The notes under the pieces were generated by a model, which was not told the DNA's origin, searched no databases, and saw only the letters and a program-made list of their open reading frames with translations. This document shows positions 9,092 to 18,467 of a stretch of 64,000 nt of DNA, in pieces. The DNA lies in NCBI GenBank assembly GCA_020636155.1, contig JACJYM010000006.1, positions 1 to 64,000 on the forward strand, written 5' to 3'. The number at the start of each line of letters is the position of its first letter. Within the stretch, counting starts at the first letter, position 1. This DNA comes from Lewinellaceae bacterium. GTDB taxonomy: Bacteria > Bacteroidota > Bacteroidia > Chitinophagales > Saprospiraceae. The translations under genes and the position numbers were made by a program.

Positions 9092-9724
9092 TTAACTAAT
9101 GTCGTGTGTTTTTAAAATGGATTCTATCCAAATCGGAACTAAATTTTTCCGTTCTTCCATCAAATTGTCAAATTCTTTATTGTTCAAATTGCCGATTTTA
9201 CTGATGATAGGCTTTGACATAAATGGAAACACAAGCATGCTGAGCAAATTGATAAGAAAGTGCATTAGACTTGATTTGTTACTTCCCGTCTCCGCCATTT
9301 TTTCTTTGTATTGTTTTGCAAAAACTGAGTCTAAAAATAAATTGTCAATTGGTAATTGATGGATAAAATCACTGGATTCATTTCGCAATTCGCTCAGCAC
9401 AAATAGTGGAACTTCCGGCTCTTTTGAAAGGAAATCGATATATCTATTAGCTATTTGTTGAACCTTTTCTTCCAATGAAGACTGCTCATCGTTAAAAACA
9501 AAAATAATTCCCTGAAGAAACTTAAAGATGGACTCCATCATGATTATTTTGAACAATTTCTCTTTACTTCCGAAGTAATAATTGAGTAATGCCAAGTTTA
9601 TTTGTGCCTCGTCTGCAATGTCGCGAGTCTTAGTTGCAGCAAATCCTTTTCGCTGAAAAAGCCTTTGTGCCGCTGCCTTGATTCTTTGCTCTGTGTTTTG
9701 ATCCTTTTCCTTCGCTTTTAACAT
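9092..9724 (-). CDS. TetR/AcrR-family transcriptional regulator of the ABC efflux operon
   Basis: This repressor has 210 residues. The N-terminal helix-turn-helix (about 15-60) contains RIKAAAQRLFQRKGFAAT, RDIADEAQI and LLNYYFGSKEKLF, the classic TetR pattern. The rest is a helical ligand-binding domain. As the first gene of the operon it probably represses its own promoter at 9742-9774, where the minus-33 region lies inside an inverted repeat. Confidence 0.92.
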   Translation of the reverse strand: MLKAKEKDQNTEQRIKAAAQRLFQRKGFAATKTRDIADEAQINLALLNYYFGSKEKLFKIIMMESIFKFLQGIIFVFNDEQSSLEEKVQQIANRYIDFLSKEPEVPLFVLSELRNESSDFIHQLPIDNLFLDSVFAKQYKEKMAETGSNKSSLMHFLINLLSMLVFPFMSKPIISKIGNLNNKEFDNLMEERKNLVPIWIESILKTHDIS

Positions 9725-9741
9725 TGTTTCGTATTGCAGGG

Positions 9742-9774
9742 CAAATATAAATCATTAAAATTAAATTAAACAAA
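9742..9774 (-). promoter_or_regulatory. Promoter of the tetR-tolC-hlyD-ABC operon
   Basis: The minus strand has TTTG at 9774-9771, then 21 bp, then TATATTTG at 9749-9742. This fits the Bacteroidota consensus. Transcription would start near 9735, about 10 nt before the ATG. Confidence 0.6.
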
Positions 9775-9779
9775 TGATT
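9750..9779. repeat. Inverted repeat, possible TetR operator
   Basis: AATCATT at 9750-9756 is mirrored by AATGATT at 9773-9779 across a 16 bp AT-rich spacer. The arms bracket the gap between the minus-33 and minus-7 boxes, where a TetR dimer or pair of dimers could block the polymerase. AT-richness makes chance repeats possible. Confidence 0.35.
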
Positions 9780-9866
9780 AAATTAGAATTTTTAAATTTT
9801 AATAATGTTCGCTAATGGATTATTACCCAGGGTAAATTGTGAGAAAATGACTTTTAGACCTCAGAG

Positions 9867-10514
9867 CTAAGGGTTCTTATTCGTTTTTATCCATTTAAGA
9901 TATTCCCAATTGTTTTCATTTAAAAGCAATAGAGTATCTTTCCCTAGGTGTTGCATTTTATAGCTTTCTGTTCCCCGTGCATGGTCGTAGCTGTCTCGAT
10001 GAACATTATCCATTAGTTCTAGGTGGATTTTATAATTACCATTTTCTGTCAGAATAATATTTTGAGAAGAATGGTTCTCAACGTATACACTAATAAAGAT
10101 GGGGGATTGAAAATTATCGATTGTGAACTCTTTATTTTTTCCTATCAAAGTGTAGCTTTCTTCAAAAATTGAAAGTTTTGCTGTATCGATTGGAGCTTGG
10201 CTTTGAAAATCAATGATTTCGAATTCTAATTGGATATTATCGCACTTTTTGGTTTCATCTTTAATCATACTGAAATTATGATCAAAATATTCAATGGGTT
10301 CATAATCAAGGATTAATGAGTCATTCCTGACTTCAAAATGTCCTTTTCCAACAATCATTGCGACACACATTAATTCTTCCGATTCGAACCTATTTTCTGA
10401 TAAAAATGTATAGCATTTGCTCCACATAAAATCTTCTGCACAATATTTTCCTTGTTGAGCTTCCATTAAGTTAAACTTAATAATCAAGACTAATATTAAA
10501 AACCGATTCCTCAC
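9867..10514 (-). CDS. Unknown secreted protein with Ig-like or carboxypeptidase-regulatory-like region
   Basis: I do not recognise a named family. I start it at the GTG at 10514, one base after the upstream TAA. This gives a good signal peptide (RNRFLILVLIIKFNLMEAQ) and a mature protein starting near QQGKYC. A longer in-frame reading from 10601 would overlap the upstream gene by 86 nt. The middle (IDTAKLSIFEESYTLIG and following strands) looks like a small beta-sandwich of the carboxypeptidase-regulatory type common in Bacteroidota. It is probably cotranscribed with the two genes upstream. Confidence 0.5.
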   Translation of the reverse strand: MRNRFLILVLIIKFNLMEAQQGKYCAEDFMWSKCYTFLSENRFESEELMCVAMIVGKGHFEVRNDSLILDYEPIEYFDHNFSMIKDETKKCDNIQLEFEIIDFQSQAPIDTAKLSIFEESYTLIGKNKEFTIDNFQSPIFISVYVENHSSQNIILTENGNYKIHLELMDNVHRDSYDHARGTESYKMQHLGKDTLLLLNENNWEYLKWIKTNKNP

Positions 10515-10515
10515 C

Positions 10516-10992
10516 TTACTGGTTACATAGTTTTTTAATTTCCGCTGATAACTGTGATAAGGTTTCATTATAAATAAGTATTTCAATAAAGGTCTTATCA
10601 CTTATATTGGTAGTAGCTAGAAGCTGATGGATTTTGTGACCAATTTTTACATAATAGATTGAATCAGATCGAAATTTATTCGATTGAGAGGAATCATAAA
10701 GATTTTGTCTCAAGTAATTTATACAATCTTCAGTCAATACTTCTGCACCTCTGGCTTCATACATTTGGATGGCCGATTGTTGAGCAAGCACTGTCCAAGC
10801 AGTATCTTTACTAATTTCAAATAATTTATTTATCTCCTTTAAATTACTTGGTGACATAACCTTTTCTTTCGATTGTAATAGAATTGAATTCAAACGGGCA
10901 TCAGCAAGTCCTTCCAAATTTGAATTGTCATTACCACATGATGTGGCAGTAATGAATGCTATAAGTAATATTGAATTTCTAAATTTTATCAT
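10516..10992 (-). CDS. Unknown lipoprotein
   Basis: A lipoprotein of 158 residues: the hydrophobic N-terminus SILLIAFITATSC gives a lipidation Cys near residue 19. The remainder is helical and hydrophilic with no motif I know. It lies 10 nt after the beta-barrel-like gene and 1 nt before the next, so the three form an operon of exported proteins of unknown role. Confidence 0.6.
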   Translation of the reverse strand: MIKFRNSILLIAFITATSCGNDNSNLEGLADARLNSILLQSKEKVMSPSNLKEINKLFEISKDTAWTVLAQQSAIQMYEARGAEVLTEDCINYLRQNLYDSSQSNKFRSDSIYYVKIGHKIHQLLATTNISDKTFIEILIYNETLSQLSAEIKKLCNQ

Positions 10993-11002
10993 GTCAATGG
11001 TC

Positions 11003-11704
11003 TTAAAAATCTAATCCAATTTCAATTTCATAAGATGTCCCTTTTGATTCCTGATTAAAGCTGAAGTTTCTATCATATATAAAACAGATATAATAACTAA
11101 ACGCTTCTGATGCATTTTTATTCCATGTTAAGCTCCACTCATGGAGATTTGAGTATCTTTCGAAGGTTTGTTTATTTTCTACAAAGAAACTCTCAAAGTT
11201 TAATTTTAAAGTCCAAGGTATATTGTGAGTTTGAGAATCCATGAATTTATAGAGCATCCCCGTAGAAAATCGGAATCTCGTAAAATTATTTTCAAAATCG
11301 TAAACCATGTCTTGGTTCAGCATTCTGTACTCAAATCTCACGACGTTTTTCCAAGTGAAATGATCATTTATTACAACTGAATTGGCAGCACCGACATAGG
11401 GTCTCATCTCCGTGAAATCAGTACTCAACTTGTCCTTGACAAACCCGAATCGCATTCCACTTTTTAAGACTAAAAAATTGCTAATTATTTTGTGCTGAAA
11501 ATCGTATTGAAGTGACAAATTCAAATAATCCAAGCCCTGGCCATCAAATTCATCCTCCATGCTCGCCGAAATTGAATGGCTATTTTTGTCATTAGACATG
11601 GTCTTTGAAAGTGAAAGTTTATAGAAATAAGATTGAGTGATACCCTCGTTATAGCTAAATATTAGGATAAATACTGCAAAAATTAACTGTCGCTGTTTGC
11701 TCAT
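11003..11704 (-). CDS. Unknown outer-membrane beta-barrel-like protein
   Basis: The protein has 233 residues with a signal peptide cleaved near GITQS. The mature part alternates aromatic and polar residues in short strands (for example FYKLSLSKTM, FSYYICFIYDRNF) and ends in a strand finishing with Phe (YEIEIGLDF), typical of outer-membrane barrels. No named family is recognised. It is first of a three-gene cluster. Confidence 0.6.
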   Translation of the reverse strand: MSKQRQLIFAVFILIFSYNEGITQSYFYKLSLSKTMSNDKNSHSISASMEDEFDGQGLDYLNLSLQYDFQHKIISNFLVLKSGMRFGFVKDKLSTDFTEMRPYVGAANSVVINDHFTWKNVVRFEYRMLNQDMVYDFENNFTRFRFSTGMLYKFMDSQTHNIPWTLKLNFESFFVENKQTFERYSNLHEWSLTWNKNASEAFSYYICFIYDRNFSFNQESKGTSYEIEIGLDF

Positions 11705-11881
11705 TGGATTTTTTCTTTAAAAATTTAAGTTTAATCTTTTATTATTTCTGTATTCCTGCACTAAAATATTATTACTTTTTGTTTTTATAAATTATTGTGA
11801 AATAATCTTTAAAAATCGCCTTCAAAGAAAGCAATTTAGTTTTTTGTTTTCTTGAACTTTATATAATATTGAAAGATTATA
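11705..11881. other. Divergent intergenic region
   Basis: This AT-rich gap separates the exported-protein cluster (minus) from the ligase-like gene (plus). I see no gene, repeat or terminator in it apart from the minus-7 box listed next. Confidence 0.4.
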
Positions 11882-11889
11882 TATGTTTG
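11882..11889 (+). promoter_or_regulatory. Minus-7 box of the D-Ala-D-Ala-ligase-like gene
   Basis: TATGTTTG is a perfect TAnnTTTG match 21 nt before the ATG. No TTG stands at the ideal upstream distance, so only the minus-7 half is supported. Confidence 0.4.
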
Positions 11890-11909
11890 CAATTCATACG
11901 CTACATTAA

Positions 11910-14591
11910 ATGTCTGAAAAAATTCGTGTTGGTATATTTTTTGGTGGGCCGTCGAGAGAAAGAGAGATTTCTTTTGCAGGTGGAAGAACGGTTTATGACA
12001 ATTTGGATAAATCCCTTTTTGAGGCCATTCCGATTTTTATCGATAGCAACAGGCGGTTGATTCAGCTTGATTGGCAGTACGTTTATAAAGGTACGATTCG
12101 CGATTTTTATCCACCCGTTGAGTTTTTACCTCCCAGTGATAATCCCTTTCAGATTTACATTGAAAGTTTGGGTAAGTTGGATGATGAGACTTACCTAGCG
12201 TTGTGTCAAAAAGTTGGGAATCCCATTGAGTGGCATGATATACCGCATTTGATTGATATTGCATTTTTGGCGTTGCATGGAATATTCGGTGAGGACGGCC
12301 AGATACAGTCCATTCTCGAATCGATAAATGTTCCATATACCGGTAGCGGGGTTCTTCCCTGTGCCATCGGAATGGATAAATCAGTACAAAAAAAACTGAT
12401 GCAAGATGCAGATTTCGTGATGCCAACACTACTCGAAATTGAACGAAGTGATTGGAAAAATGGTAAAAGAAATTTTTATGAATTAGCCCAAAAAAATATT
12501 GGTTTTCCTTTGGTCGTCAGACCCTCAAATCAGGGTTCTTCGATAGGGGTAAGCATACTCATTGACGATGATGAAAACCGTTTCACAGAAGCCGTTGATA
12601 AAGCATTTTTTCGCCAAGTTTTGGATTTGCAACAATGGCGGGATAAGGATCAAGACGATAAAATTCAGTTGGTACGGCATCTGATTGATATACGTGAGGG
12701 CTTGGGTTTTCCTATACGTGTCAATGATAAAATCTACTATCACCCCGATGACTTGCTCGAGTTATTCAATTCGTCTAGGGAGGATTCATTGCTACTAGAA
12801 GCGGTCTATAATGAAAGAAAAGTATTGATTGAGTCTTTTATTCATGGGAAAGAATTCTCGTGTATCGTCATACGCAATGAAGGTGGCAACCCCGTAGCTC
12901 TGCCACCTACAGAAATAGTGAAAAATAGTAAATTTTATGACTATAAGTCAAAATATTTGCCAGGGCTTTCAAGAAAAATCACACCAATAAATCTGCCCGA
13001 TGCTGAAATTCAAGCAATAAGGAACGAATGTCAAAAGCTATTTAATCATTTTGCTTTTACTTGCTATGCTAGAATAGACGGATTTATAACAGATGATGGG
13101 AAAATCATCCTCAACGACCCCAATACTACGAGCGGAATGATGCCTTCTTCCTTCTTTTTTCATCAAGCTGCAGAAATAGGACTTGATCCTTCTAAATTTT
13201 TAACTTTTATAATTAGAACCTCCTTGATAGAAAGGATTCACGAAAGCTTAGAAATTACATCTTATGATTCCTTACTAGTGCGACTTGATACATTGATGGA
13301 AAATGCAAAAGCCGCAGAAGGAAATAAAATCAAAGTTGCGGTTATCCTTGGCGGTTATTCTTTTGAAAGACATATTTCAGTAGAAAGCGGCAGGAATATT
13401 TATGAAAAATTGGCTTCTTCAGATAAATACGAACCTTCACCGGTATTCCTTAAAAAAACGGAGGATGGGTATGAATTTTATAAAATTCCGATAAGCCTCT
13501 TGTTGAAGGACAATGCAGACGATATTTCTGATAAAATTGACAATTTTCATACACATCCTATTATCGATGAAATCAGGAAAGAATGTCAATCAGTAATGAA
13601 TAGATATCGGTATTCAGGAGAGTTACTTAAACCGGAACACCTCAGTAACCAACAATTAAAAGATGAGTTTTCTGAAGTGTTTATTGCGCTACATGGCCGC
13701 CCGGGAGAAGACGGAACCTTACAAGAGCAATTGGCGCAATTAGATATTTCCTACAATGGATCACCCTCTCATTCGTCTAAGATTACCATAGACAAATACG
13801 ACACTTTGCAGCTCTTAAAAGCTCATGGATTCTTGGTTGCTGACCAATATATTTTGTCTAAAGAACTTTATAATTCGAATCAAAATGAAGCCATTAACAC
13901 CATCGTATCCCGATTTTCATTTCCTTTCATTGCTAAGCCAGTAGACGATGGATGCAGTTCGGCTGTAAAGCGAATAAAAAATAGAGATTCCCTACAATCT
14001 TACTTGGATGTCATTTTTCGAGATGATGAAACCTTGACTATAATGCAACGGGATTCTGTGCATATTGGTGAAAATGAAGAATTTCCGTCAAAAAATCGGA
14101 TTCTTATAGAGTCGATGATAGATCGTGGGAGTGCCGTTGATTTTATGGAGGTGACGGTAGGTCTCATGACCCGTTATCAAGGCGAACAAGTAATTTACGA
14201 GGTTTTCGAACCTTCGGAGGCCTTGGTGGGAGGAGAAGTGCTAAGTCTCGAAGAAAAATTTCTTGCCGGAGAGGGGCAAAATATTACGCCAGCTCGATTC
14301 GGTAACCAAAAAAGTGAATATGATATTGTAGCTTTGCAAGTGAAAAGTGAATTGGAAAAGGCGGCGAAAATATTGGGAGTGGAAGGGTATGCTAGGATTG
14401 ATGCGTTTGTAAGAATCTACGAAGACTTGAGAGCAGAAACCATAATCATCGAAGTGAATTCATTGCCCGGTATGACACCAGCCACGTGTATTTTTCATCA
14501 AAGTGCTATTGCGGGATTAAGTCCATACTCGTTTATCGATGAGATATTGACATTCGGCAAGAAAAGATTAGAAAAATCAATAACGACGTAA
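11910..14591 (+). CDS. Tandem D-alanine--D-alanine ligase-like fusion (two ATP-grasp units)
   Basis: The protein has 893 residues, almost three times a normal Ddl. Unit 1 (about 1-450) carries GGPSREREIS, LHGIFGEDGQ, YTGSGVL, GSSIGV and FYDYKSKY, so the catalytic Glu, Ser and Tyr of Ddl are kept. Its C-terminal substrate motif is LNDPNTTSGMM instead of NEINTLPGMT. An extra segment of about 70 residues sits before the omega loop. Unit 2 (about 473-893) carries GGYSFERHIS, LHGRPGEDG and a normal EVNSLPGMTP, but its central motif is KPVDDGCSS and the YDY omega-loop Tyr is missing. Each unit has therefore kept what the other lost. Followed at 3 nt by a PASTA gene, a common Ddl neighbour in this phylum. 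The likely role is peptidoglycan D-Ala-D-Ala or a related dipeptide. Confidence 0.85.
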   Translation: MSEKIRVGIFFGGPSREREISFAGGRTVYDNLDKSLFEAIPIFIDSNRRLIQLDWQYVYKGTIRDFYPPVEFLPPSDNPFQIYIESLGKLDDETYLALCQKVGNPIEWHDIPHLIDIAFLALHGIFGEDGQIQSILESINVPYTGSGVLPCAIGMDKSVQKKLMQDADFVMPTLLEIERSDWKNGKRNFYELAQKNIGFPLVVRPSNQGSSIGVSILIDDDENRFTEAVDKAFFRQVLDLQQWRDKDQDDKIQLVRHLIDIREGLGFPIRVNDKIYYHPDDLLELFNSSREDSLLLEAVYNERKVLIESFIHGKEFSCIVIRNEGGNPVALPPTEIVKNSKFYDYKSKYLPGLSRKITPINLPDAEIQAIRNECQKLFNHFAFTCYARIDGFITDDGKIILNDPNTTSGMMPSSFFFHQAAEIGLDPSKFLTFIIRTSLIERIHESLEITSYDSLLVRLDTLMENAKAAEGNKIKVAVILGGYSFERHISVESGRNIYEKLASSDKYEPSPVFLKKTEDGYEFYKIPISLLLKDNADDISDKIDNFHTHPIIDEIRKECQSVMNRYRYSGELLKPEHLSNQQLKDEFSEVFIALHGRPGEDGTLQEQLAQLDISYNGSPSHSSKITIDKYDTLQLLKAHGFLVADQYILSKELYNSNQNEAINTIVSRFSFPFIAKPVDDGCSSAVKRIKNRDSLQSYLDVIFRDDETLTIMQRDSVHIGENEEFPSKNRILIESMIDRGSAVDFMEVTVGLMTRYQGEQVIYEVFEPSEALVGGEVLSLEEKFLAGEGQNITPARFGNQKSEYDIVALQVKSELEKAAKILGVEGYARIDAFVRIYEDLRAETIIIEVNSLPGMTPATCIFHQSAIAGLSPYSFIDEILTFGKKRLEKSITT

Positions 14592-14594
14592 CTG

Positions 14595-15407
14595 ATGCTA
14601 GAAAAAATAATCAATTTTTTTAAAAAGAATTACCTATTAAAACATCTATTGATGATGTTTTTGTTTGTTGTAATTGTCCTCTTTACGGTATTGCTTTGGC
14701 TTAGAATATATACTAATCATGGCCAGAAAATTGAAATGCCCGACTTTTCAGAATTGGAGTTAAAAGATGCAAAAAAAATAGCCAATAAGTCGAGTTTTTC
14801 CTTGGTAGTCAATGATTCTATACATAATGTGGGTATGAAAGGCGGGATTGTTCTTTCTCAAAATCCTGAGCCCGGCTCCATGGTCAAAGAGGGTAGAACA
14901 GTCTATGTAACTGTGACCAAGTACAATGCTGACAAGATCAAAATATCTGAACTCCCGGTTCTGTATGGGGTTGATTATGAACAAAAGAAAACCGAGTTGA
15001 GTTATAGAAACATTGGTTGTAAAATTAAGGGAAGAAAGTACGACCCGGGAGAGCCTAATTATATTCTCGAAGTATGGTATGATGGTGATCTCATCATCAG
15101 TAGAGATGTATTGAAGTCTGATGTTCAAATAAATAAAGGTGATGTCCTCGAATTTGTAATAAGCGAAAGCGGAGGCGGAACGTTTTTAATTCCAAGTCTG
15201 ACTTGTAATACTCTAGGAGCTGCTGAGTTTTTGGTAGAATCATCACGATTAACCATAGGTGATGTGAGAGAGATAGGCACCGTAACAGATAGAAATACGG
15301 CCTACATTGTATCGCAAGATCCACCTTTTGATGGCGAAAGTAAGATAGGCGAGGGCAGTAGTATCAACCTGACAATTTCTCAAGAAAAACCAAAAAATTG
15401 TGATTAA
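14595..15407 (+). CDS. PASTA-domain membrane protein
   Basis: The protein has 270 residues with a single N-terminal membrane helix (about 16-37), then three PASTA-like repeats facing the periplasm. Each has an (E/I)(M/P)P-x-F/L opening and a VxxQxPxPGxxV-type core: ILSQNPEPGSMVKEG near 90 and YIVSQDPPFDGESKIGEG near 240; the middle copy is divergent. PASTA repeats bind muropeptides or beta-lactams in other bacteria. No kinase domain is attached. Placement just after the ligase-like gene supports a cell-wall role. Confidence 0.88.
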   Translation: MLEKIINFFKKNYLLKHLLMMFLFVVIVLFTVLLWLRIYTNHGQKIEMPDFSELELKDAKKIANKSSFSLVVNDSIHNVGMKGGIVLSQNPEPGSMVKEGRTVYVTVTKYNADKIKISELPVLYGVDYEQKKTELSYRNIGCKIKGRKYDPGEPNYILEVWYDGDLIISRDVLKSDVQINKGDVLEFVISESGGGTFLIPSLTCNTLGAAEFLVESSRLTIGDVREIGTVTDRNTAYIVSQDPPFDGESKIGEGSSINLTISQEKPKNCD

Positions 15408-15732
15408 ATTTTTAAAAAACTTATTTAGAATGAATGACATTTCAGTTTCAGAATTGAAAAAAAGATTAGATGCGGGAGAAAACATCATGATGATAGATGT
15501 GAGAGAACCCTACGAAAGAGAAGAATTTAACATAGGCGGAACTCTCATTCCATTGGGACAGATTTCGGATGTTAAAAATAAATTTCCGAATGCCAAAGAC
15601 GATGAAATCGTGGTTTACTGTAGATCTGGAGCAAGATCTGGGGTGGCAAAATTACAAATGATGGGAATGGGATACAACAAAGTGAGAAACTTGACAGGAG
15701 GAATGATGACTTGGCAAACCAATTTTAGATAA
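15400..15732 (+). CDS. Rhodanese-like sulfurtransferase
   Basis: This single rhodanese domain of about 100-110 residues has IDVREPYEREEF and the active-site loop VVYCRSGARS with catalytic Cys. It transfers sulfane sulfur in the cytoplasm. The GTG at 15400 overlaps the PASTA gene by 8 nt; the ATG at 15430 (MNDISVSELK) is an equally likely start and gives the usual short-rhodanese N-terminus. It ends the ligase-PASTA operon. Confidence 0.88.
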   Translation: MIKFLKNLFRMNDISVSELKKRLDAGENIMMIDVREPYEREEFNIGGTLIPLGQISDVKNKFPNAKDDEIVVYCRSGARSGVAKLQMMGMGYNKVRNLTGGMMTWQTNFR

Positions 15733-15858
15733 TTTTGACTCTCGCACTTATTGATTTAGTTATAACTTATATATGAAACAAACCATGTCTAAAATAATTA
15801 CTACACACAAGGGGGTTGATTAGCAGGTTAATTTTGAGTAACAAATACTTTTATACAA

Positions 15859-16338
15859 ATGAAGCTTTATCATTTTTTTACATTGTTTACGGTTCTAATG
15901 ATCGTTTTTTCATGTAAGTCGGACGTTTCTGACAGTTATGTCGTGAAGGATTTTACTTCATACGATTTCCCGATAAAGATTAAGGTGCCAGATTCCATCT
16001 CGGTAAAAAAAGGGGATCTTGGATTTATGCAAGATTTGACAATTAAGGGGCCTGACAACTATGATTTACAAGTATTCAGTACGGAAGTGACGCAATCAGA
16101 CCTGCCTAAACTCATAGAGGAAAAGAAATCTGAAGTAATGGCAAATCCATTTTTTTCAAAAATTATTGAAGAAGGGGAGAATGGCTTTATTTTTGAGAAG
16201 AAAATTGATACCACGAGGATTAACTATGATTTTAGAGTCATCAAACTACAAGGATTAAAAGAATTTGTGTTTCAGACAAGCCTTGTAGGTAAGTTTACTT
16301 TGGATGAAGCTCGACGGATGTACGAATCAGTACAGTAA
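15859..16338 (+). CDS. Unknown lipoprotein
   Basis: A lipoprotein of 159 residues: the signal peptide ends at VFSCKS with the lipidated Cys near residue 19. The rest alternates strands and helices and contains a Lys-rich central helix. I do not recognise the family. It stands alone between the rhodanese and FabG genes. Confidence 0.6.
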   Translation: MKLYHFFTLFTVLMIVFSCKSDVSDSYVVKDFTSYDFPIKIKVPDSISVKKGDLGFMQDLTIKGPDNYDLQVFSTEVTQSDLPKLIEEKKSEVMANPFFSKIIEEGENGFIFEKKIDTTRINYDFRVIKLQGLKEFVFQTSLVGKFTLDEARRMYESVQ

Positions 16339-16458
16339 TGCAAATACTGTGGCTTCATAAGTGGATTAACGTGATAGAAATTGATACAATATCGAAGAAT
16401 CGGGTTAATCCTGTTCAGTTCATCTAAATTTTAAAATACAAAGAACAAAGACAAAACT

Positions 16459-17205
16459 ATGAAATTACTTGAAGGAAAAGTGGCGTTGATTACTGGAGGT
16501 TCGCGAGGAATAGGAGAATCCATTGTGAAGACTTTTGCAAAAGCAGGTGCCGATGTGGCATTTACTTATGTGAGTTCGGCAGAAAAGGCCAGTCAAGTGG
16601 AAAAGGAAGCCTCAGTGCATGGAACTAAAGTAAAAGCATATTTGTCAGATGCTTCTGATTTGGTGCAAGCGGAGAGCCTTGTTCAGGATGTTATGGAGCA
16701 TTTTGGAACCATAGATATTCTTATCAATAATGCCGGAATTACAAAAGATAATCTTATCCTAAGAATGTCGGAAGAACAATGGGATCAGGTCATTCATGTC
16801 AATTTGAAATCAGTATTCAACTTGACCAAACAAATCGTGAAGCCCATGATGAAAAACCGTGGTGGCTCGATTATTCACATGAGTTCCGTGGTCGGTGAAT
16901 TTGGTAATGCAGGACAATCTAATTATGCTGCCTCAAAAGCTGGAATTATTGGATTTTCAAAGTCTATTGCCAAGGAATTGGGTTCGAGAGGCATTAGAAG
17001 TAATGTGGTGGCACCTGGCTTTATCGAAACTGATATGACTCATGCATTGACAGATGATCAACGCAAAGCATATACGGATAACATCCCTTTGAAAAGGTTG
17101 GGTTTAGGAAATGACGTGGCGAATGCCTGTCTTTACCTTGCTTCTGACATGTCAACTTATGTTTCTGGGCAGGTTCTTAGTGTCTGTGGTGGATTAAATA
17201 TTTGA
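16459..17205 (+). CDS. fabG: 3-oxoacyl-[acyl-carrier-protein] reductase
   Basis: A classical short-chain dehydrogenase of 248 residues that reduces 3-oxoacyl-ACP with NADPH in fatty-acid synthesis. The cofactor motif is GGSRGIGES (about 13-21), NNAGITKDN lies near 90, the catalytic Ser is in HMSSVVGEFG, Tyr and Lys are in YAASKAG, and the C-terminus is VSGQVLSVCGGL. Length and all motifs fit FabG. Confidence 0.93.
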   Translation: MKLLEGKVALITGGSRGIGESIVKTFAKAGADVAFTYVSSAEKASQVEKEASVHGTKVKAYLSDASDLVQAESLVQDVMEHFGTIDILINNAGITKDNLILRMSEEQWDQVIHVNLKSVFNLTKQIVKPMMKNRGGSIIHMSSVVGEFGNAGQSNYAASKAGIIGFSKSIAKELGSRGIRSNVVAPGFIETDMTHALTDDQRKAYTDNIPLKRLGLGNDVANACLYLASDMSTYVSGQVLSVCGGLNI

Positions 17206-17206
17206 T

Positions 17207-18454
17207 TTGTTTAAGAGGTATTACATTGGATTTTTACTTCTAATAATTTTTAGTGCTTGTTCTAGAAATCCACTTTTGTTACATAACATAAGTCATGAGG
17301 ATTCGAATTATATCACCAAAATTGATCGACCACAAGATTATAAATATCCGTGTCGCAGTTCTGATAATTATGTGCCATATCCTGAAGACTCATTAATCAA
17401 AAGTAGAACGATTAGAGTCAATGTGCATTTTATTGATTCTACCTCTGCAAAATATAACATTCCGGAACCTAAAGCAGAAACGTGGGCTTACCACATGATT
17501 GAAAATGCCAATTTCAGGCTGAGGACAAATGAACAAATGAATTTGCCGGAAGGCAATGAAACACCCTGTATTCCGGCAAATTATCAGTATCGACTATGGA
17601 AAGATGACAGTACAGGTCTGTCGGTGCATTATCATTATGATGATGAGCTCTATTATATGTTGACAAAGGGCAGTGGAGCCAATAATTATGATCGGAAGGT
17701 AATAAACAAATACCGAATAGGTGAGGATAGTATATTGAATATATTCATACTTCCACCTCATCCAGATAGCATTGCAACGGGTCGATATGTGGCAAGTAGA
17801 AGTGGAATTTCTCTTGGCAATAGTATTAAACTTACCGGACCACTAAGTCAGGGAATGAAAGATTGGGAAATGTCCACTAGCGTCAATCATGAAGCAGGCC
17901 ACAGCTTTGGGTTGAGCCACTCATGGTACAAAAATGATGGTTGTGATGATACTCCACCCAATGAAAATTGCTGGTCAACCATGGAATCTGGCAGATGTGC
18001 CGGTCCAACTTCCAATAACATGATGGACTACAACAATAGTCAAATGGCAATTACTCCATGTCAATTGGGTAAAATTAATATGGTGATGTCAGATTCTAGG
18101 AATACTAGAAGAAAGTTGCTTGTGAAGGATTGGTGTGTTAAAAGTAGTGATGTTCCCATTACTATCCATGAAGATACGAGTTGGAAAGGCTATCGGGATA
18201 TTGATCGAGACATCATTGTGGAGTCAGGCACTCTATCCATATATTGCAAGGTTTCAATGGCTCAGGGAACAAAAATTACCATCATGCCGGGAGCAACTTT
18301 GACATTGCTAGATGCCGAGCTGTATAATGATTGTGGATTTCAATGGGAAGGAATAGAAGTAGTTCAGAGTAAAAAGGAGATTGGAAAATTCCTGATGACT
18401 GGAAATGCCAAAATCTCTGATATTCGTGAAAAAGAAGACATCATGAATAAATAA
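17207..18454 (+). CDS. Lipoprotein zinc metalloprotease of the M43 (pappalysin-like) type
   Basis: The start is TTG, one base after the fabG stop. A lipoprotein signal peptide ends at IIFSACS. The catalytic region has HEAGHSFGLSH (zinc ligands His, His, His and catalytic Glu) and a Met-turn-like NNMMDYN about 40 residues later, as in M43 enzymes. After about residue 320 a beta-rich part begins (GTKITIMPGATLTLLDAEL) of the type that normally continues for hundreds of residues in large secreted proteins, but the protein ends at 415 without a type IX sorting domain. It may be membrane-anchored by lipid instead. Confidence 0.78.
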   Translation: MFKRYYIGFLLLIIFSACSRNPLLLHNISHEDSNYITKIDRPQDYKYPCRSSDNYVPYPEDSLIKSRTIRVNVHFIDSTSAKYNIPEPKAETWAYHMIENANFRLRTNEQMNLPEGNETPCIPANYQYRLWKDDSTGLSVHYHYDDELYYMLTKGSGANNYDRKVINKYRIGEDSILNIFILPPHPDSIATGRYVASRSGISLGNSIKLTGPLSQGMKDWEMSTSVNHEAGHSFGLSHSWYKNDGCDDTPPNENCWSTMESGRCAGPTSNNMMDYNNSQMAITPCQLGKINMVMSDSRNTRRKLLVKDWCVKSSDVPITIHEDTSWKGYRDIDRDIIVESGTLSIYCKVSMAQGTKITIMPGATLTLLDAELYNDCGFQWEGIEVVQSKKEIGKFLMTGNAKISDIREKEDIMNK

Positions 18455-18467
18455 AGATTACTTATTT

